Assembly: GCA_028281925.1 (NCBI GenBank)
Contig: JANQIX010000019.1
Coordinates: 89,232 to 153,231, forward strand
Source: Alphaproteobacteria bacterium
GTDB lineage: Bacteria > Pseudomonadota > Alphaproteobacteria > DSM-16000 > Inquilinaceae
Length of the DNA: 64,000 bases
Direction: 5' to 3'
Positions 1 through 9,671 of the stretch are shown here, piece by piece. The position numbers were made by a program, and so were the translations under genes. The notes under the pieces are model-generated. The model was not told the origin of the DNA and ran no database searches. It saw only the letters and a list, made by a program, of their open reading frames with translations. Position 1 is the stretch's first letter. Each line of letters opens with the position of its first letter.

Positions 1-849
1 GGCGTTGTCTTCGCGCCGGAAGTTGTATTCGCCGCTCTTGAACGCCTCCAGCGAGATCGACGCGTCGCGGTAATAGTCGAACCGCAGCGTGTCGAAGTTG
101 TAGAGGCCGCGGAACATCGGCAGGTCTTCGGCCCACCAGTCTTCCACCCGCGCGTAGGTGATGCTGCGTCCCGGATCCACGGTGGTGATGCGGTAGGGCC
201 CGGCCCCCAGCGGGATCTCCAGTGTCGTCTGGTCGACCGGGTGCCCGCTGTAATAGGCCCGGCTCAAGATCGGCATCAGGGCGATGATCAACGGCGTCTC
301 GCGATCGGCCTCATCGTTGAAGCGGAAGCGCACGCCGTCCTCGCCGATCCGCTCCACCGACGCGATGCGGGCATAGTTGCGGCGGAAGCCGGGAATGCCG
401 TGCTCGCGCAAGGCCTCCATGCTGAAGATCACATCATCGACGGTGATCGGCGTGCCGTCGTGGAAGCGGGCGTCCGGATTCAGCCGGAAGGCGACCCAGC
501 TTCTGTCCGCCGGCGTCTCGATCGATTGCGCGACATAGCCGTAGAGGCTGAACGGCTCGTCCCAAGACCGCGCCATCAGGCTGGCGAAGTGATAGCCGCG
601 CACGCCGGCAGCCGTGCGGCCCAGCACGATGAACGGGTTCAGGCTGTCGAAGGTGCCGACGGCCGCCTGCACCAGCATGCCGCCCCTCGGCGCATCGGGA
701 TTGGCATAGTCCAGATGCATGAAATCTGCCGCGTAGCGAGGCTGCCCGTGCATGGCGATGCCATGGGCGATCACGCCGTCCTGGGCCGGGGCGGCACAGG
801 GGAACGTGGCGGCAAGCAGGACCATCAGGCCGGCAACGCGGTGCTTCAT
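1..849 (-). CDS. Extracellular solute-binding protein, family 5 (YejA-like), partial
   Basis: The reading frame starts at the ATG at 849 and runs off the left edge, so only the first 283 residues are seen. Residues 1-22 form a typical signal peptide ending in an Ala-rich cleavage region. The segment after it (HGIAMHGQPRYAADF, then PDAPRGG about 10 residues on) is the usual N-terminus of the YejA branch of peptide-binding proteins, which feed oligopeptides or microcin-C-like compounds to an ABC importer from the periplasm. Further on, the FHDGTPITVDDV stretch is the conserved family-5 block. Permeases and ATPases would be expected beyond the left edge. The exact substrate cannot be told from this part. 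Confidence 0.88.
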   Translation of the reverse strand, partial: MKHRVAGLMVLLAATFPCAAPAQDGVIAHGIAMHGQPRYAADFMHLDYANPDAPRGGMLVQAAVGTFDSLNPFIVLGRTAAGVRGYHFASLMARSWDEPFSLYGYVAQSIETPADRSWVAFRLNPDARFHDGTPITVDDVIFSMEALREHGIPGFRRNYARIASVERIGEDGVRFRFNDEADRETPLIIALMPILSRAYYSGHPVDQTTLEIPLGAGPYRITTVDPGRSITYARVEDWWAEDLPMFRGLYNFDTLRFDYYRDASISLEAFKSGEYNFRREDNA

Positions 850-1049
850 TGTCGTCCGCTCAGTGTCTCGGGAAGCCGGCTCAGTGTCGGCAAGCAGCCA
901 AGCCGGCGCAAGCCTTGGGCCCGTGTGCTCCGCCTTTGCGGCAATCCGGTGTCCATCCCTAGATGAGAGGAGCGGGGCATTGCAGCATAGGCGCCAACTT
1001 AAGACGGCGTGGTGCCAGTAAGGGCTTGGACAAGGACGGTTCGACAAGG

Positions 1050-1145
1050 CAGAAGATGCCCGCCTTCGCGGGCATGACGGGTTTCAACTTCATGATTGGG
1101 GCTATCTATCAGTCAAGGCGTCGTCCTCGCGAAGGCGCGGACCTC
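1050..1145. repeat. Intergenic inverted repeat with ATGCCCGC hairpin
   Basis: In the 388-base gap between the divergent solute-binding and PhzF genes, ATGCCCGC (1056-1063) pairs with GCGGGCAT (1068-1075) around a CTTC loop. About 50 bases later the segment at about 1117-1142 reads as a degenerate inverted copy of the same unit (CGTCNTCCTCGCGAAGGCG). Such GCCCGCCTTCGCGGGC hairpins are common REP-like intergenic repeats in alphaproteobacteria. A related hairpin lies at 27891-27910. Nothing else recognisable was seen in the gap. Confidence 0.55.
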
Positions 1146-1237
1146 TCTGACACAGAGAACCGGATGTTCAGTTGGCGCTTTTGCGGCATGTCGCGTGTTG
1201 CCGATGCCGGTCCGAGTCAAACCAGGGAAGATGGATC

Positions 1238-2149
1238 ATGCGTGTCCGATTCGTAACGGCGGATGTCTTCACCGACCGGATCTTCGGCGGCAATCAGCTT
1301 GCGGTGCTGCCGGACGCCCGCGATGTGCTGCCGGAACAGATGCCGGCGATCGCCAGAGAGTTCAACTATTCCGAGACGGTCTTCGTCCTGCCGCCGGAGG
1401 ACCCGAACCACACGCGCCGGCTCAGGATCTTCACGCCGGGCTCGGAGCTGCCATTCGCCGGCCATCCGACCATCGGCACGGCGCATGTGCTGGCGGCAAT
1501 CGGTGAGATCTCGCTGACCGGTGACGAAACCTGCATCGTGTTCGAGGAAGGCGTCGGCCCCGTGCCGGTCACCATCCGGGCGGCTGGCGGCAAGCCGGAT
1601 TTCTGCCAGCTTTCCACAGCCGTGCTTCCCGAATTCGGCCCCGAAGCGCCACCGCTCGACGCCGTGGCCGAGATGCTGTCGCTGGAGGTGGCCGACCTGT
1701 CGCTGCAGCCGCCGCCGGCGCCCGTCTCCTGCGGCGTGCCGTTCCTGTTCGTCACGCTGAAGGACCGCGGGGCGGTCGGCCGAGCCCGCCTGCGGCTTGA
1801 CGTGTGGGAGAAGGTGCTGCGCGGCGGATGGGCAGAGGCCGTGTATGTCTTCGCCTTCGATGCGGAAGGCCCGGACGCTCAGATTCGTGCCCGAATGTTC
1901 GCCCCAGCCATGGGCATCGAGGAAGATCCCGCCACGGGCGGTGCCGTCGCAGCGCTGGCCGGCCATCTCGCCGCCCATGACGGCCGGCCGGCCGGCACGC
2001 TGCGCCGGGTGATCGAACAGGGCATCGAAATGGGCCGCCCCAGCCTGCTGCAAGCCGAAGCCGACAGGGCCGCCGGCGCCACCGTCGCCATCCGCGTCGG
2101 GGGCCGGAGCGTGCTGGTGTGCGAAGGGACGATGGAGGTTCCGGACTGA
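1238..2149 (+). CDS. PhzF family isomerase-like protein
   Basis: A 303-residue member of the PhzF/diaminopimelate-epimerase fold, cytosolic enzymes that isomerise small acids. Only some members act in phenazine synthesis, and no phenazine genes are present. The N-terminus VRFVTADVFTDRIFGGNQLA, the FNYSETVF segment carrying the conserved catalytic Glu, GSELPFAGHPTIG, and the C-terminal-half DPATGGAVAALAGHL loop are all intact, and the length is normal for the family. An in-frame start exists at 1172, but the ATG at 1238 is preceded by AGGGAAG at 7 bases and begins exactly at the family N-terminus. Substrate unknown; monocistronic. Confidence 0.9.
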   Translation: MRVRFVTADVFTDRIFGGNQLAVLPDARDVLPEQMPAIAREFNYSETVFVLPPEDPNHTRRLRIFTPGSELPFAGHPTIGTAHVLAAIGEISLTGDETCIVFEEGVGPVPVTIRAAGGKPDFCQLSTAVLPEFGPEAPPLDAVAEMLSLEVADLSLQPPPAPVSCGVPFLFVTLKDRGAVGRARLRLDVWEKVLRGGWAEAVYVFAFDAEGPDAQIRARMFAPAMGIEEDPATGGAVAALAGHLAAHDGRPAGTLRRVIEQGIEMGRPSLLQAEADRAAGATVAIRVGGRSVLVCEGTMEVPD

Positions 2150-2304
2150 GCAGATTCGTCACTCTCTATAATCGGCAGTATTGAGAATCTGCGATTTATT
2201 AATTGCCATAGGCTGGGCGGAAGTATTTCAGCGCCTGCATGAGGATAGACGCCAAATGGTATACTTCCTAGAAAATCGTCGGCTGGCCATGTGGGTCGCT
2301 GTGA

Positions 2305-3522
2305 TTATCGAAGTTGCGCCGCGCATACTTCAAGCGCATCAAACAGGGCGCGATCAATAGCCTCACTGCCAAAACAAGCGGCAGCCGTGTCGGCCAATGT
2401 CTGCGAAACTGGCAAACTGGTGGTCCGCTCTATTGCGCGCGCAAGACATGCTGGCTCTGCGGAGCAGATTGCACCGCTCACTCCATCCGTAACGACCCAA
2501 TCGGTTATGCCCGGATTCGCCACAGCAGCAACCGGCACGCCACAGCACAGCGCTTCCAACATCACGTTGCCGAGACCGTCGCCTACCGATGCAAAGGCAA
2601 GCACGTCGAGTCCGGCGTATATTGCTTCTGGTCGGGCGACGTAACGATCAATCACCGCTACACGACCGGACCGATGCGGCTCTCGTACCGCCGCCATGAG
2701 CCCCCGGTAGTAGGCGTCGTCTGCAGAGTAGGGTGGTCCGACAATCACACCGCGGAACCGCGCCGGCAAGTAGTCGAACGCATTGATCAGAAGTTGCTGG
2801 CCCTTTAGCGGCCGTAACCTTCCTATCATGCCAACCAGCACTGCGTCGGCCGGCAAGTCACCCTGGAAATAGCTGGCCAGGCTTGCTCGAGCCGCCGCGC
2901 GCTCAGTTATCCCCGGAAAGCAGAACCGGCTAACATCAACCGGGTTCGGCCGCACCAGAATGCGCTCGGGATCCAGGCCACAAGCTGCAACCGCTCGATC
3001 CTTCAACGGCGGAGAGATTGCTACGAACCGGTCGGCGGCACGGTTCGTTCGACGGATGAAGTACCCGCCGACTCGGCTTGCCGACCCAGTATCACCTTGT
3101 GAAGTGAACTCGCGCAGCACAGGTATGGACGCACGTCGTGCTGCGCGTGCCAATGCTAAGCTGAACCAAGACCAACCGGCCAAGTGGACCACATCGACGT
3201 TGTTTAACAGCCCGTCTGCGATCTCCCGCGCCACCCATCGCATTTCGGGAATTGCTGAGGCCAGCGTCGACATTCGCGAGAGGTTTCGCACGGTTGGCGC
3301 GTAGCGGATGCGTTCCGGACCTTTGGGGGCATCTCCCGCCTCGCCGATTTCGCGCTTGGTCATCACTGACCAGCGAAGGGCGGCGGGACTCAGGAGATTC
3401 TGTAGACGGCAGTATTGCGCGTGCAATCGCGTTCCCGCCCCGGAGAAACCAGGCGGATAACCGGTGACCGCCAGCAGAACTGATAAACCTGACTGTCTGC
3501 CTAACCCCTGCGACCGTATCAC
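2305..3522 (-). CDS. Glycosyltransferase family 4 protein
   Basis: A 405-residue GT-B glycosyltransferase. The N-terminal half starts with SVLLAVTGYPPGFSGAGTRL, which has the Gly-rich acceptor loop of GT4 enzymes. The C-terminal half has VGMIGRLRPLKGQQLLINAF and the donor-binding segment FASVGDGLGNVMLEALCCGVPV, with the E of the EX7E motif. It would transfer a sugar from a nucleotide donor to a glycan or lipid acceptor at the inner face of the membrane. The start ATG overlaps the stop of the upstream sulfotransferase-like gene (ATGA at 3519-3522), so the two are translationally coupled. Base composition is lower in GC than the housekeeping genes around it. Acceptor unknown. Confidence 0.87.
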   Translation of the reverse strand: MIRSQGLGRQSGLSVLLAVTGYPPGFSGAGTRLHAQYCRLQNLLSPAALRWSVMTKREIGEAGDAPKGPERIRYAPTVRNLSRMSTLASAIPEMRWVAREIADGLLNNVDVVHLAGWSWFSLALARAARRASIPVLREFTSQGDTGSASRVGGYFIRRTNRAADRFVAISPPLKDRAVAACGLDPERILVRPNPVDVSRFCFPGITERAAARASLASYFQGDLPADAVLVGMIGRLRPLKGQQLLINAFDYLPARFRGVIVGPPYSADDAYYRGLMAAVREPHRSGRVAVIDRYVARPEAIYAGLDVLAFASVGDGLGNVMLEALCCGVPVAAVANPGITDWVVTDGVSGAICSAEPACLARAIERTTSLPVSQTLADTAAACFGSEAIDRALFDALEVCAAQLR

Positions 3523-4400
3523 GTCACCACCCCATAACGTGCAAGGGCGGCAATTCCCGGCGCCGCATTTGCCGGTAGCCGGGCGATCAACGCAGCCGCT
3601 TCCGCCCGCTCCCCTGCGCCGATCAGTGTGGCAGTGCCGTGCTGATCCTGATTTCGGTTGGTAGCCTGCATTCGCAGGATCGGTCTATGGTCCACTCCCA
3701 GGAAGGCGAATACCTTGGCAAGTTGTTCCGGCTCACCCAATTCACTTGTCTCGATCATTAGAGTGTTTTCGGCTGGCACCCTTTCCCGAAGCCGCTCGAA
3801 CCGCACCTCAGCTTCCACCCAACGATGGAGGTAAAGCTGGAAGGGCGTCAGGTCGCGCCAGTTGTCGAGCCGGACGGCATGCTGGCGTGCATCGGGGCGC
3901 GGGAAGCTCTGGAAGGGATCTTTTTGGCGATTGGCATAGCTGCGCGCCATCTCCAACGGCGCGCGCGTCAGCTTGATGACGCGCAGATCGGACAAACGAT
4001 CCACCATCGGTGACCAATAGGTAGTCAGAAAAAACTGCGAGCTTTCCAAATAGGCTGCAAGGCCACGCCGCCGGAACCGGTCAATTCGTGCCAATCGCCA
4101 GTCGACAATCTTGGAGAGATAGTCGTTGTGTCCCTCCTCAAGCCATTGGAAGCATCGGCCGCGACCCAAGCGTTCTTCTGACGCAAATGTTCTGCGCTGC
4201 AAGCGTCGACCCAGATTGACCAGGCGACTGTTTTGGCTAAACAGACCATGTCGTCGGCAAAATGGATGGTCGCCGAGCCGGCGGAGGAGCAGGTTTGGAG
4301 GTTCGTGCTCCGCCCGGACGCGAATTCCCAGCGTGTTAACGGCATACGCCAGAAAATCGCTGCCACTGCGTCCTGTAGTAGCGGTGAATACGACTCGCAT
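3519..4400 (-). CDS. Sulfotransferase-like protein
   Basis: A 293-residue protein whose N-terminus, VVFTATTGRSGSDFLAYAV, matches the 5'-phosphosulfate-binding loop of PAPS-dependent sulfotransferases (TGRSGS core). A later segment, LRVIKLTRAPLEMARSYANR, corresponds to the 3'-phosphate-binding strand and helix with the RxPxxxxxS-like pattern. It probably sulfates a glycan, lipid or small molecule. It sits second in a three-gene minus-strand block and is coupled to the following GT4 gene by an ATGA overlap. Arg-rich and AT-richer than the flanking genes. The overall match is by motif only, so the acceptor, and even true sulfotransferase activity, are inference. Confidence 0.72.
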   Translation of the reverse strand: MRVVFTATTGRSGSDFLAYAVNTLGIRVRAEHEPPNLLLRRLGDHPFCRRHGLFSQNSRLVNLGRRLQRRTFASEERLGRGRCFQWLEEGHNDYLSKIVDWRLARIDRFRRRGLAAYLESSQFFLTTYWSPMVDRLSDLRVIKLTRAPLEMARSYANRQKDPFQSFPRPDARQHAVRLDNWRDLTPFQLYLHRWVEAEVRFERLRERVPAENTLMIETSELGEPEQLAKVFAFLGVDHRPILRMQATNRNQDQHGTATLIGAGERAEAAALIARLPANAAPGIAALARYGVVT

Positions 4401-4505
4401 CAGTGACTCTTCGAATTCCGGACCCGCCTTGCTGACTCACGAAAGAGCCTGGTCCTAACCTCGAATTCGCTGTGTCGGTTGTGCAATTCTGTCGTTTGGG
4501 CCGCG

Positions 4506-6200
4506 TTACTTCGCCTGACGCTTACCACTAGGTTGACCATCCCAATCGAGTCTGTGCCGCGTTAGATATGCAGCGGTGTGCCACGACACGAAGTGCCGGG
4601 CACCGCGACGATCACCTGCAACCCGAGCATATGGTTCAATGCCCTGCCAGCCCAAAAGGTCCATCCAATAGCTGAGAAAGCGTCGTTCCACCCGGTGCCA
4701 GCCCCTCCGACCCGCGGCCACACACATGGCTTTGGCCAGAGGTCGCACACCCCACCGCATCCACGTTGGGCTGACATAACGAGGAAATGACCATTCCTGC
4801 CCCTGCCACACGCCTCCCCAGTTAGCGATCGTCAGCGCCTTCCGGTAGAGCGTTTGATGACTTTTGAATAATTTCGGAACAGGCTGCCAAAAATTCAAGT
4901 AGTCAGGGCTCCAAAGCGGCAGACGCCAGTCCAAATCATTGAACTCATAAACTCTTTGCCTGCTAATCACAAATTTCGACTGTCTGTTCTGAAGTTCCAA
5001 GTATTCGTAGAGTCCATGAATAGTTTCGGCACTAAACGGCCGTCCCGCCGATGGCACTTCCCGCTTCAGTGCAGCGGCTAGAGTTGTGTCGTTGACTGGC
5101 GTCGCCAATGCGTTCCATAAGCGAAAGTGTTTCGCGACCATGGCATGGACGGCACTGTTGATGAGCACATCCTCAGATGCGTCCTTTGGGACAGAGAGTA
5201 GATCAGGATGGATGTGTAGGCCGGAAATATAGTCACCGGAGTTTCCGTTAATAATGATATCCCCCGCCGCCAAAGTGCCATCCGCTAGCAGACGTTCCAC
5301 TACTGGCAAGTCATGTACTACCGGCGTGTTACATAGGTGATCAGCGAACTTCAAATAAGCGCGGCAATGCTCGGTATGCCAGAAACGTCCCTGTTCGCGC
5401 GGACTAAGCGGTACGAAGTGCCACGGATAGCCCAGCGCCCTGCTGATCCGTTTTGCCGCTGCGGCTTCATGGTTTCCGGGGAGGCCATATGAAAAGCAAA
5501 CGACATCTCGGAACCCGAGATGCCGTAGAGCCGAGACTATCAGACGGGAATCGAGCCCGGCACTGAGTGGCACGGCGATTCGCCGGCCCCTCGTACCGGC
5601 TACGAGCTTCTCGAACAGACCAAGCGTCATATCTTGAAAGCCACGGACTAGTTGGGACTCATCCGCGGCCACATCGACGTCCCAGGCGGCGTAGCGATCG
5701 TAGCGCAGTCGCTCGATCCGTCCGCCATCGCCCCAAACCCAGGCCTCACCGGGATCCAGTTGCTCGACCTCCCGATAGAGCGTAGTGGGGCCGATCGTAT
5801 AGCCGGCCATCGCAAGCTGACGAGCGGCATCCGGATCGGCGTCTTCGCTTCCGCATTCCAGGGTCAGGGCAGAACCGCGTGCGGCGATAGTTTCGCCACG
5901 GCGGAACAACGGAATTGAGCGCACGCGATCTACCGCTGCGAGCCCACCCGTCGGGCTCGCGACGGCCAGCGCAAAATGCCCATCTATACTGCGCAACACT
6001 TGGGCAAGTTGCGCCGAATTCCCTAACGCATCGCGCAACCGCTTTAGCGTATCTGTCCAATTGCCGCTGTAAAGGTGGCCGGCCCACGCTACGATGCAGC
6101 CGTCGCCCAAAGAAATGATCGTAAATCGTGATTGGTGCAATGCGAGATGGGTGAGGTCTATCGTATTTACTTTTGTTCGAGATTTCAATTCTGGCGACAT
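4506..6200 (-). CDS. Asparagine-synthetase-like amidotransferase/cyclase
   Basis: A 564-residue protein of the asparagine synthetase B superfamily. Residues about 200-260 carry the ATP-pyrophosphatase loop IAVPLSAGLDSRLIVSAL, and NGNSGDYISG farther on matches the second substrate loop. The N-terminal region resembles the class II glutaminase fold (DGHFALAVASPTGGL, then VDRVRSIPLFR), but there is no Cys at residue 2, so the glutamine-hydrolysing half is probably inactive. Such proteins occur in exopolysaccharide clusters and as lasso-peptide cyclases. No lasso protease or precursor was seen, so glycan modification is the likelier role. It is the first gene of the block, with an AT-rich region upstream of its start. 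GC is visibly low. Confidence 0.8.
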   Translation of the reverse strand: MSPELKSRTKVNTIDLTHLALHQSRFTIISLGDGCIVAWAGHLYSGNWTDTLKRLRDALGNSAQLAQVLRSIDGHFALAVASPTGGLAAVDRVRSIPLFRRGETIAARGSALTLECGSEDADPDAARQLAMAGYTIGPTTLYREVEQLDPGEAWVWGDGGRIERLRYDRYAAWDVDVAADESQLVRGFQDMTLGLFEKLVAGTRGRRIAVPLSAGLDSRLIVSALRHLGFRDVVCFSYGLPGNHEAAAAKRISRALGYPWHFVPLSPREQGRFWHTEHCRAYLKFADHLCNTPVVHDLPVVERLLADGTLAAGDIIINGNSGDYISGLHIHPDLLSVPKDASEDVLINSAVHAMVAKHFRLWNALATPVNDTTLAAALKREVPSAGRPFSAETIHGLYEYLELQNRQSKFVISRQRVYEFNDLDWRLPLWSPDYLNFWQPVPKLFKSHQTLYRKALTIANWGGVWQGQEWSFPRYVSPTWMRWGVRPLAKAMCVAAGRRGWHRVERRFLSYWMDLLGWQGIEPYARVAGDRRGARHFVSWHTAAYLTRHRLDWDGQPSGKRQAK

Positions 6201-6284
6201 AAATCTGGATGACTCCGGTCAACCTGAAAGGTATTTTCTATGTTATTGGTGGCGATATGGCTTTATGTTTTTTCTTATGGCGAG

Positions 6285-6581
6285 TTATCCGGTATTCCTT
6301 GGCTCAAAGGTGATCTTGAGCTTGGTTCCCGTCGCTTCGGTGAACCGGCGCAGCGTCGCGACCGAAGGATTGACCTTGACCCCCTCCATCTTGGCTACAG
6401 AAGCCTGTGTCGTCTCCATGCGGCCGGCCACCTGCTCTTGCGTCAGGTGGGCCTGAGTGCGGGCGTCGATCAGCGCTGCCGCCAGGGCGAACTCCTCGTC
6501 CAGCGCATCGTACTCCGCCCGGAAATCCGGGTCGTTCATCCACCGCTTGCGTAACCCTTTCAGTGTGGTCATGTCGCTCAC
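6285..6581 (-). CDS. XRE-family HTH protein, HigA-antitoxin-like, orphan
   Basis: A 98-residue cytosolic DNA-binding protein. The region about residues 38-90 ([23 protein letters not shown], then [14 protein letters not shown]) is a Cro/C1-type helix-turn-helix with the layout of HigA antitoxins. The start used is a GTG at 6581; an ATG at 6572 is equally possible. In higBA modules the toxin normally precedes the antitoxin, but here the preceding minus-strand gene is purH, ending 20 bases before. The 84 bases downstream hold no toxin either. It therefore looks like a remnant, or a repressor with another role, co-transcribed with purH. Confidence 0.82.
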   Translation of the reverse strand: MSDMTTLKGLRKRWMNDPDFRAEYDALDEEFALAAALIDARTQAHLTQEQVAGRMETTQASVAKMEGVKVNPSVATLRRFTEATGTKLKITFEPRNTG

Positions 6582-6600
6582 TCTTACCCGATGCAGACCC

Positions 6601-8193
6601 TCAATGCCGGAAGTGCCGCATGCCGGTGAACACCATGGACACGCCGGCGCGGTTGGCGGCGGCGATTACCTCGTCGTCGCGGACCGAGCCGCCGGGCTGG
6701 ATCACGGCGGTAGCGCCCGCGGCGATGGCGGCTTCCAGACCGTCGGCGAAGGGGAAGAAGGCGTCCGATGCGACGACGGAGCCCTGCGTGCGGCTGCCCG
6801 CGGGCTCGCCCTCGCGGTCGCCCATCTCGTCAGCCTTGGCCGCCGCGATGCGGGCGCTGTCCACCCGGCTCATCTGGCCGGCGCCCACCCCGACGATCGC
6901 CCGGTTCTTGGCATAGACGATGGCATTGGACTTCACATGCTTGGCCACGCGCCAGGCGAAGTCGAGATCGGCCATCTCAGCGTCGGTTGGCGCGCGCTCG
7001 GTGACGACCTTGAAGTCCTGCGGCGTGGCGCGGCCATGGTCGCGGTCCTGCACCAGGAAGCCGCCGGAAAGCGCCCGCACCGTGTGGCCCGTGGCTGCCG
7101 GGTCAGGCAGCGAGCCGGCCTCCAGCACGCGCAAGTTCTTCTTCGCCGCCAGGATCTCCGCCGCCTCGTCGCTCACCTGCGGCGCGATCACCACCTCGCA
7201 GAACAGTTCGGCGATGGCCTTGGCCGTGGCCGCGTCCAGCGGGCGGTTGAGCGCGATGATGCCGCCGAAGGCGCTGACCGGATCGGCCGCCAGCGCCTTG
7301 AAATAGGATTCGACCAACGTCGCCCCCTGCGCAGCACCGCAGGGGTTGGCGTGCTTGACGATCACCGTGGCCGGCTGGGCAGCGTCGAACTCCGCCACCA
7401 GCTCGTAGGCCGCATCGGTGTCGTTCAGATTGTTGTAGCTGAGCTCTTTGCCCTGAATCTGCCGCGCCGTCGCTGCTCCCGGCTTGGGGGGGGCGGTGAC
7501 GTAGAGGGCCGCACTCTGGTGCGGGTTCTCGCCGTATCGCAGGGTCTGCGTTTGGCGGCCCGCCATGGCGTAGTGCCGCGGGAAGGGATCGCCCAGATGG
7601 CCGGAGAACCACTGCGCGATCGCGGCATCATAGGCCGCCGTGCGGCCGAAGGCAGCGGCCGCCAGGCGCGCGCGCAGGCCCGGCGTGGTGCAGCCGTTGT
7701 ATTCCGTCAGTTCGGCAATCAGACAGCCATAGTCACTTGGGTCGGTGACGACGGTGACGAATTCGTGGTTCTTGGCCGCAGCCCGGATCATCGCCACGCC
7801 GCCGATATCGATGTTCTCGATGGCCGCCGCGGCATCGGCGCTGCGGCGCACGGTCTCTTCAAACGGATAGAGGTTGGAGATCAACAGGTCGATCGGCGCG
7901 ATGCCGTAGTCCGTCAGCGCGTCCAGGTGGTCGTCGCTGTCCCGCCGCGCTAGAAGGCCGCCATGGATCTTCGGGTGCAGAGTCTTCACCCGGCCGTCCA
8001 TGATCTCCGGAAAGCCGGTGTGGCGGGATACCTCTCGCACCGGAATGTCCGCCGCTTCCAGCGCGGCGGCCGTGCCGCCGGTCGACAGGATCTCCACGCC
8101 CCGTTTGGCCAGCGTGTCGGCAAGGTCGACGACGCCGCTCTTGTCGGACACGGACACGAGCGCACGGCGAATGGCAATCAGGCTGTCTGACAT
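6601..8193 (-). CDS. purH: Bifunctional AICAR transformylase / IMP cyclohydrolase
   Basis: Full-length 530-residue PurH, which carries out the last two steps of IMP synthesis: formyl transfer from 10-formyl-tetrahydrofolate to AICAR, then ring closure. The N-terminal MGS-like cyclohydrolase domain shows [19 protein letters not shown] and [15 protein letters not shown]. The transformylase domain shows [10 protein letters not shown] and the catalytic KHANPCG (Lys280-His281). The gene lies on the minus strand 17 bases after the adenylate cyclase gene in a run that begins with rsmB and rpe. This rpe/heparinase/purH order is familiar in alphaproteobacteria. Confidence 0.98.
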   Translation of the reverse strand: MSDSLIAIRRALVSVSDKSGVVDLADTLAKRGVEILSTGGTAAALEAADIPVREVSRHTGFPEIMDGRVKTLHPKIHGGLLARRDSDDHLDALTDYGIAPIDLLISNLYPFEETVRRSADAAAAIENIDIGGVAMIRAAAKNHEFVTVVTDPSDYGCLIAELTEYNGCTTPGLRARLAAAAFGRTAAYDAAIAQWFSGHLGDPFPRHYAMAGRQTQTLRYGENPHQSAALYVTAPPKPGAATARQIQGKELSYNNLNDTDAAYELVAEFDAAQPATVIVKHANPCGAAQGATLVESYFKALAADPVSAFGGIIALNRPLDAATAKAIAELFCEVVIAPQVSDEAAEILAAKKNLRVLEAGSLPDPAATGHTVRALSGGFLVQDRDHGRATPQDFKVVTERAPTDAEMADLDFAWRVAKHVKSNAIVYAKNRAIVGVGAGQMSRVDSARIAAAKADEMGDREGEPAGSRTQGSVVASDAFFPFADGLEAAIAAGATAVIQPGGSVRDDEVIAAANRAGVSMVFTGMRHFRH

Positions 8194-8210
8194 GACGGCT
8201 CCCCGGCCGG

Positions 8211-9671
8211 TTATCCGCGTGCGGGACGGCGCAGCGGTTCGACCCTGTCGGTCGACGGATTCTGGGTATCTGCGGCCGGAAGGCCCCAGATGGCAATGGA
8301 CCGCGTGCGGCCCTTCAAGCTTTGCTCGCCCAAAGGCTCCAGGCCGTCCAGCACGTCGGTCGCATGCTCGCCCAGCTCATCACGGACACGCGCGACCAGG
8401 GCTTCGCTGGCGATCAGCGGCCGGCCGAGATCGCGCGCCAAGCCCTGCAGGCGGCTGGTGGTGTTCACGGTGTCGCCGATCACGGCATAGGACATGCTGC
8501 GGGCCGTACCGATATCCCCCTGGACGGCCGGTCCGTAGTTCAGGCCGATGCCCAGCGCCAGCGGCACCTCGCCGGCCGCCCTGCGCTCGGCATTCCAGGC
8601 GGCGATGGCCTGCAGCATCGCCCGGCTGCACGCCATCGCCCGCGCTGCATCATTGGGACCTTCCGATGGCACGCCGAAGCTCGCCAGCATCGCATCGCCA
8701 ATATACTTCTCCAGCGTGCCGCCGTGGTCGAAGACCTGCGCTTCCATGACGGAGTGGAACCGGCGCAACAGATGCATCACCTGTTCCGGCGGCATGGCCT
8801 CGGCCATGGCCGTGAAATCGCGGATGTCGGCGAACAGCACGGCGACATTCTGGCGGCGCATCTGCCCGAAATCGCGGTCGCGGTATTCCAGCAGGTCGAC
8901 CATGCTGGGCGGGAAATAGCGCGCCAGATTGGCGCGCGCACGTTCCATCGTCGCACGCGCCATGGCCACCTGCCGAGCGCGCCGGACCAAGAGCGCGAGC
9001 CCGCCCGTCACCAGCACCGTGACGATCATCTGGAACAGCCATTCGCTGAACAGCACGAAATAGGGATCGTGATAGGCGCGCACCACGTTCTGGACGGTCA
9101 GCTCCGTATTCACCTCGGAATACACGCCCGGAAGCTGCAGTACATAAAGCAGAACCACGGTCCAGGTGGTGACGATGCAGGCCCCGCACCACAACACCAG
9201 CCGCGTCCGGTAGGTAAAGGTCGACTGCATCAGGAACAGGAAGAAGACGGCGAAATTGCCGCTGTTGACCACGCCCTGGACATGCACCTCGGCATCGATG
9301 AACGGGTTCGGGGTGACCAGCACGAAGCCTACGAACGCGCAGTCGAACGCAATGAATAGGTGGTTCAGCCAGTCCGGGGACCGCCGCATCCAAACGAACA
9401 AGAGCTGCGCCAGACCGACGAGCAGCAGCGTCAGGATCAGGCCCAGAATATAGACCTGCGCCCAGCCCTCGACCGTGGCCCAGAACAGCTGCCAGATGAA
9501 GATGACCGACAGCGCCGCTGTGCGCACCTTGGCGGACAGCAACAGGCCGGCGCGCTCCTCCTCCACGAAGGCGGCGCGCAGGCGGTCTTCCATGCGCCCG
9601 CGCAACGCCGTGGCATCGCCGATGCGCCCCTCTTGCGGGGTCAGACCCGTCTTTCCCTGGTCAGTGCCCAT
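8211..9671 (-). CDS. Membrane-bound class III adenylate cyclase
   Basis: About 486 residues. The N-terminal half has roughly six hydrophobic segments, and the C-terminal half is a class III cyclase domain: [18 protein letters not shown] with the first metal Asp, [17 protein letters not shown] with the second metal Asp and an adenine-type Lys, and [16 protein letters not shown] with the Asp-Thr typical of ATP specificity. It should make cAMP at the inner membrane. The ATG at 9671 overlaps the heparinase-like gene by 31 bases, implying one transcript; an ATG at 9593 is an alternative start. No sensor domain such as CHASE2 is obvious, so the stimulus may be read by the membrane region. Confidence 0.9.
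   Translation of the reverse strand: MGTDQGKTGLTPQEGRIGDATALRGRMEDRLRAAFVEEERAGLLLSAKVRTAALSVIFIWQLFWATVEGWAQVYILGLILTLLLVGLAQLLFVWMRRSPDWLNHLFIAFDCAFVGFVLVTPNPFIDAEVHVQGVVNSGNFAVFFLFLMQSTFTYRTRLVLWCGACIVTTWTVVLLYVLQLPGVYSEVNTELTVQNVVRAYHDPYFVLFSEWLFQMIVTVLVTGGLALLVRRARQVAMARATMERARANLARYFPPSMVDLLEYRDRDFGQMRRQNVAVLFADIRDFTAMAEAMPPEQVMHLLRRFHSVMEAQVFDHGGTLEKYIGDAMLASFGVPSEGPNDAARAMACSRAMLQAIAAWNAERRAAGEVPLALGIGLNYGPAVQGDIGTARSMSYAVIGDTVNTTSRLQGLARDLGRPLIASEALVARVRDELGEHATDVLDGLEPLGEQSLKGRTRSIAIWGLPAADTQNPSTDRVEPLRRPARG

Noticed and set aside
4506..6200. Lasso-peptide biosynthesis reading of the asparagine-synthetase-like gene
   Set aside because: No leader-peptidase (B protein) or short precursor gene was found in the flanking 100-base gaps; the neighbours are a glycosyltransferase and a sulfotransferase.
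6457..7953. 498-codon open frame antisense to purH
   Set aside because: Shadow of a complete PurH; no recognisable domain.
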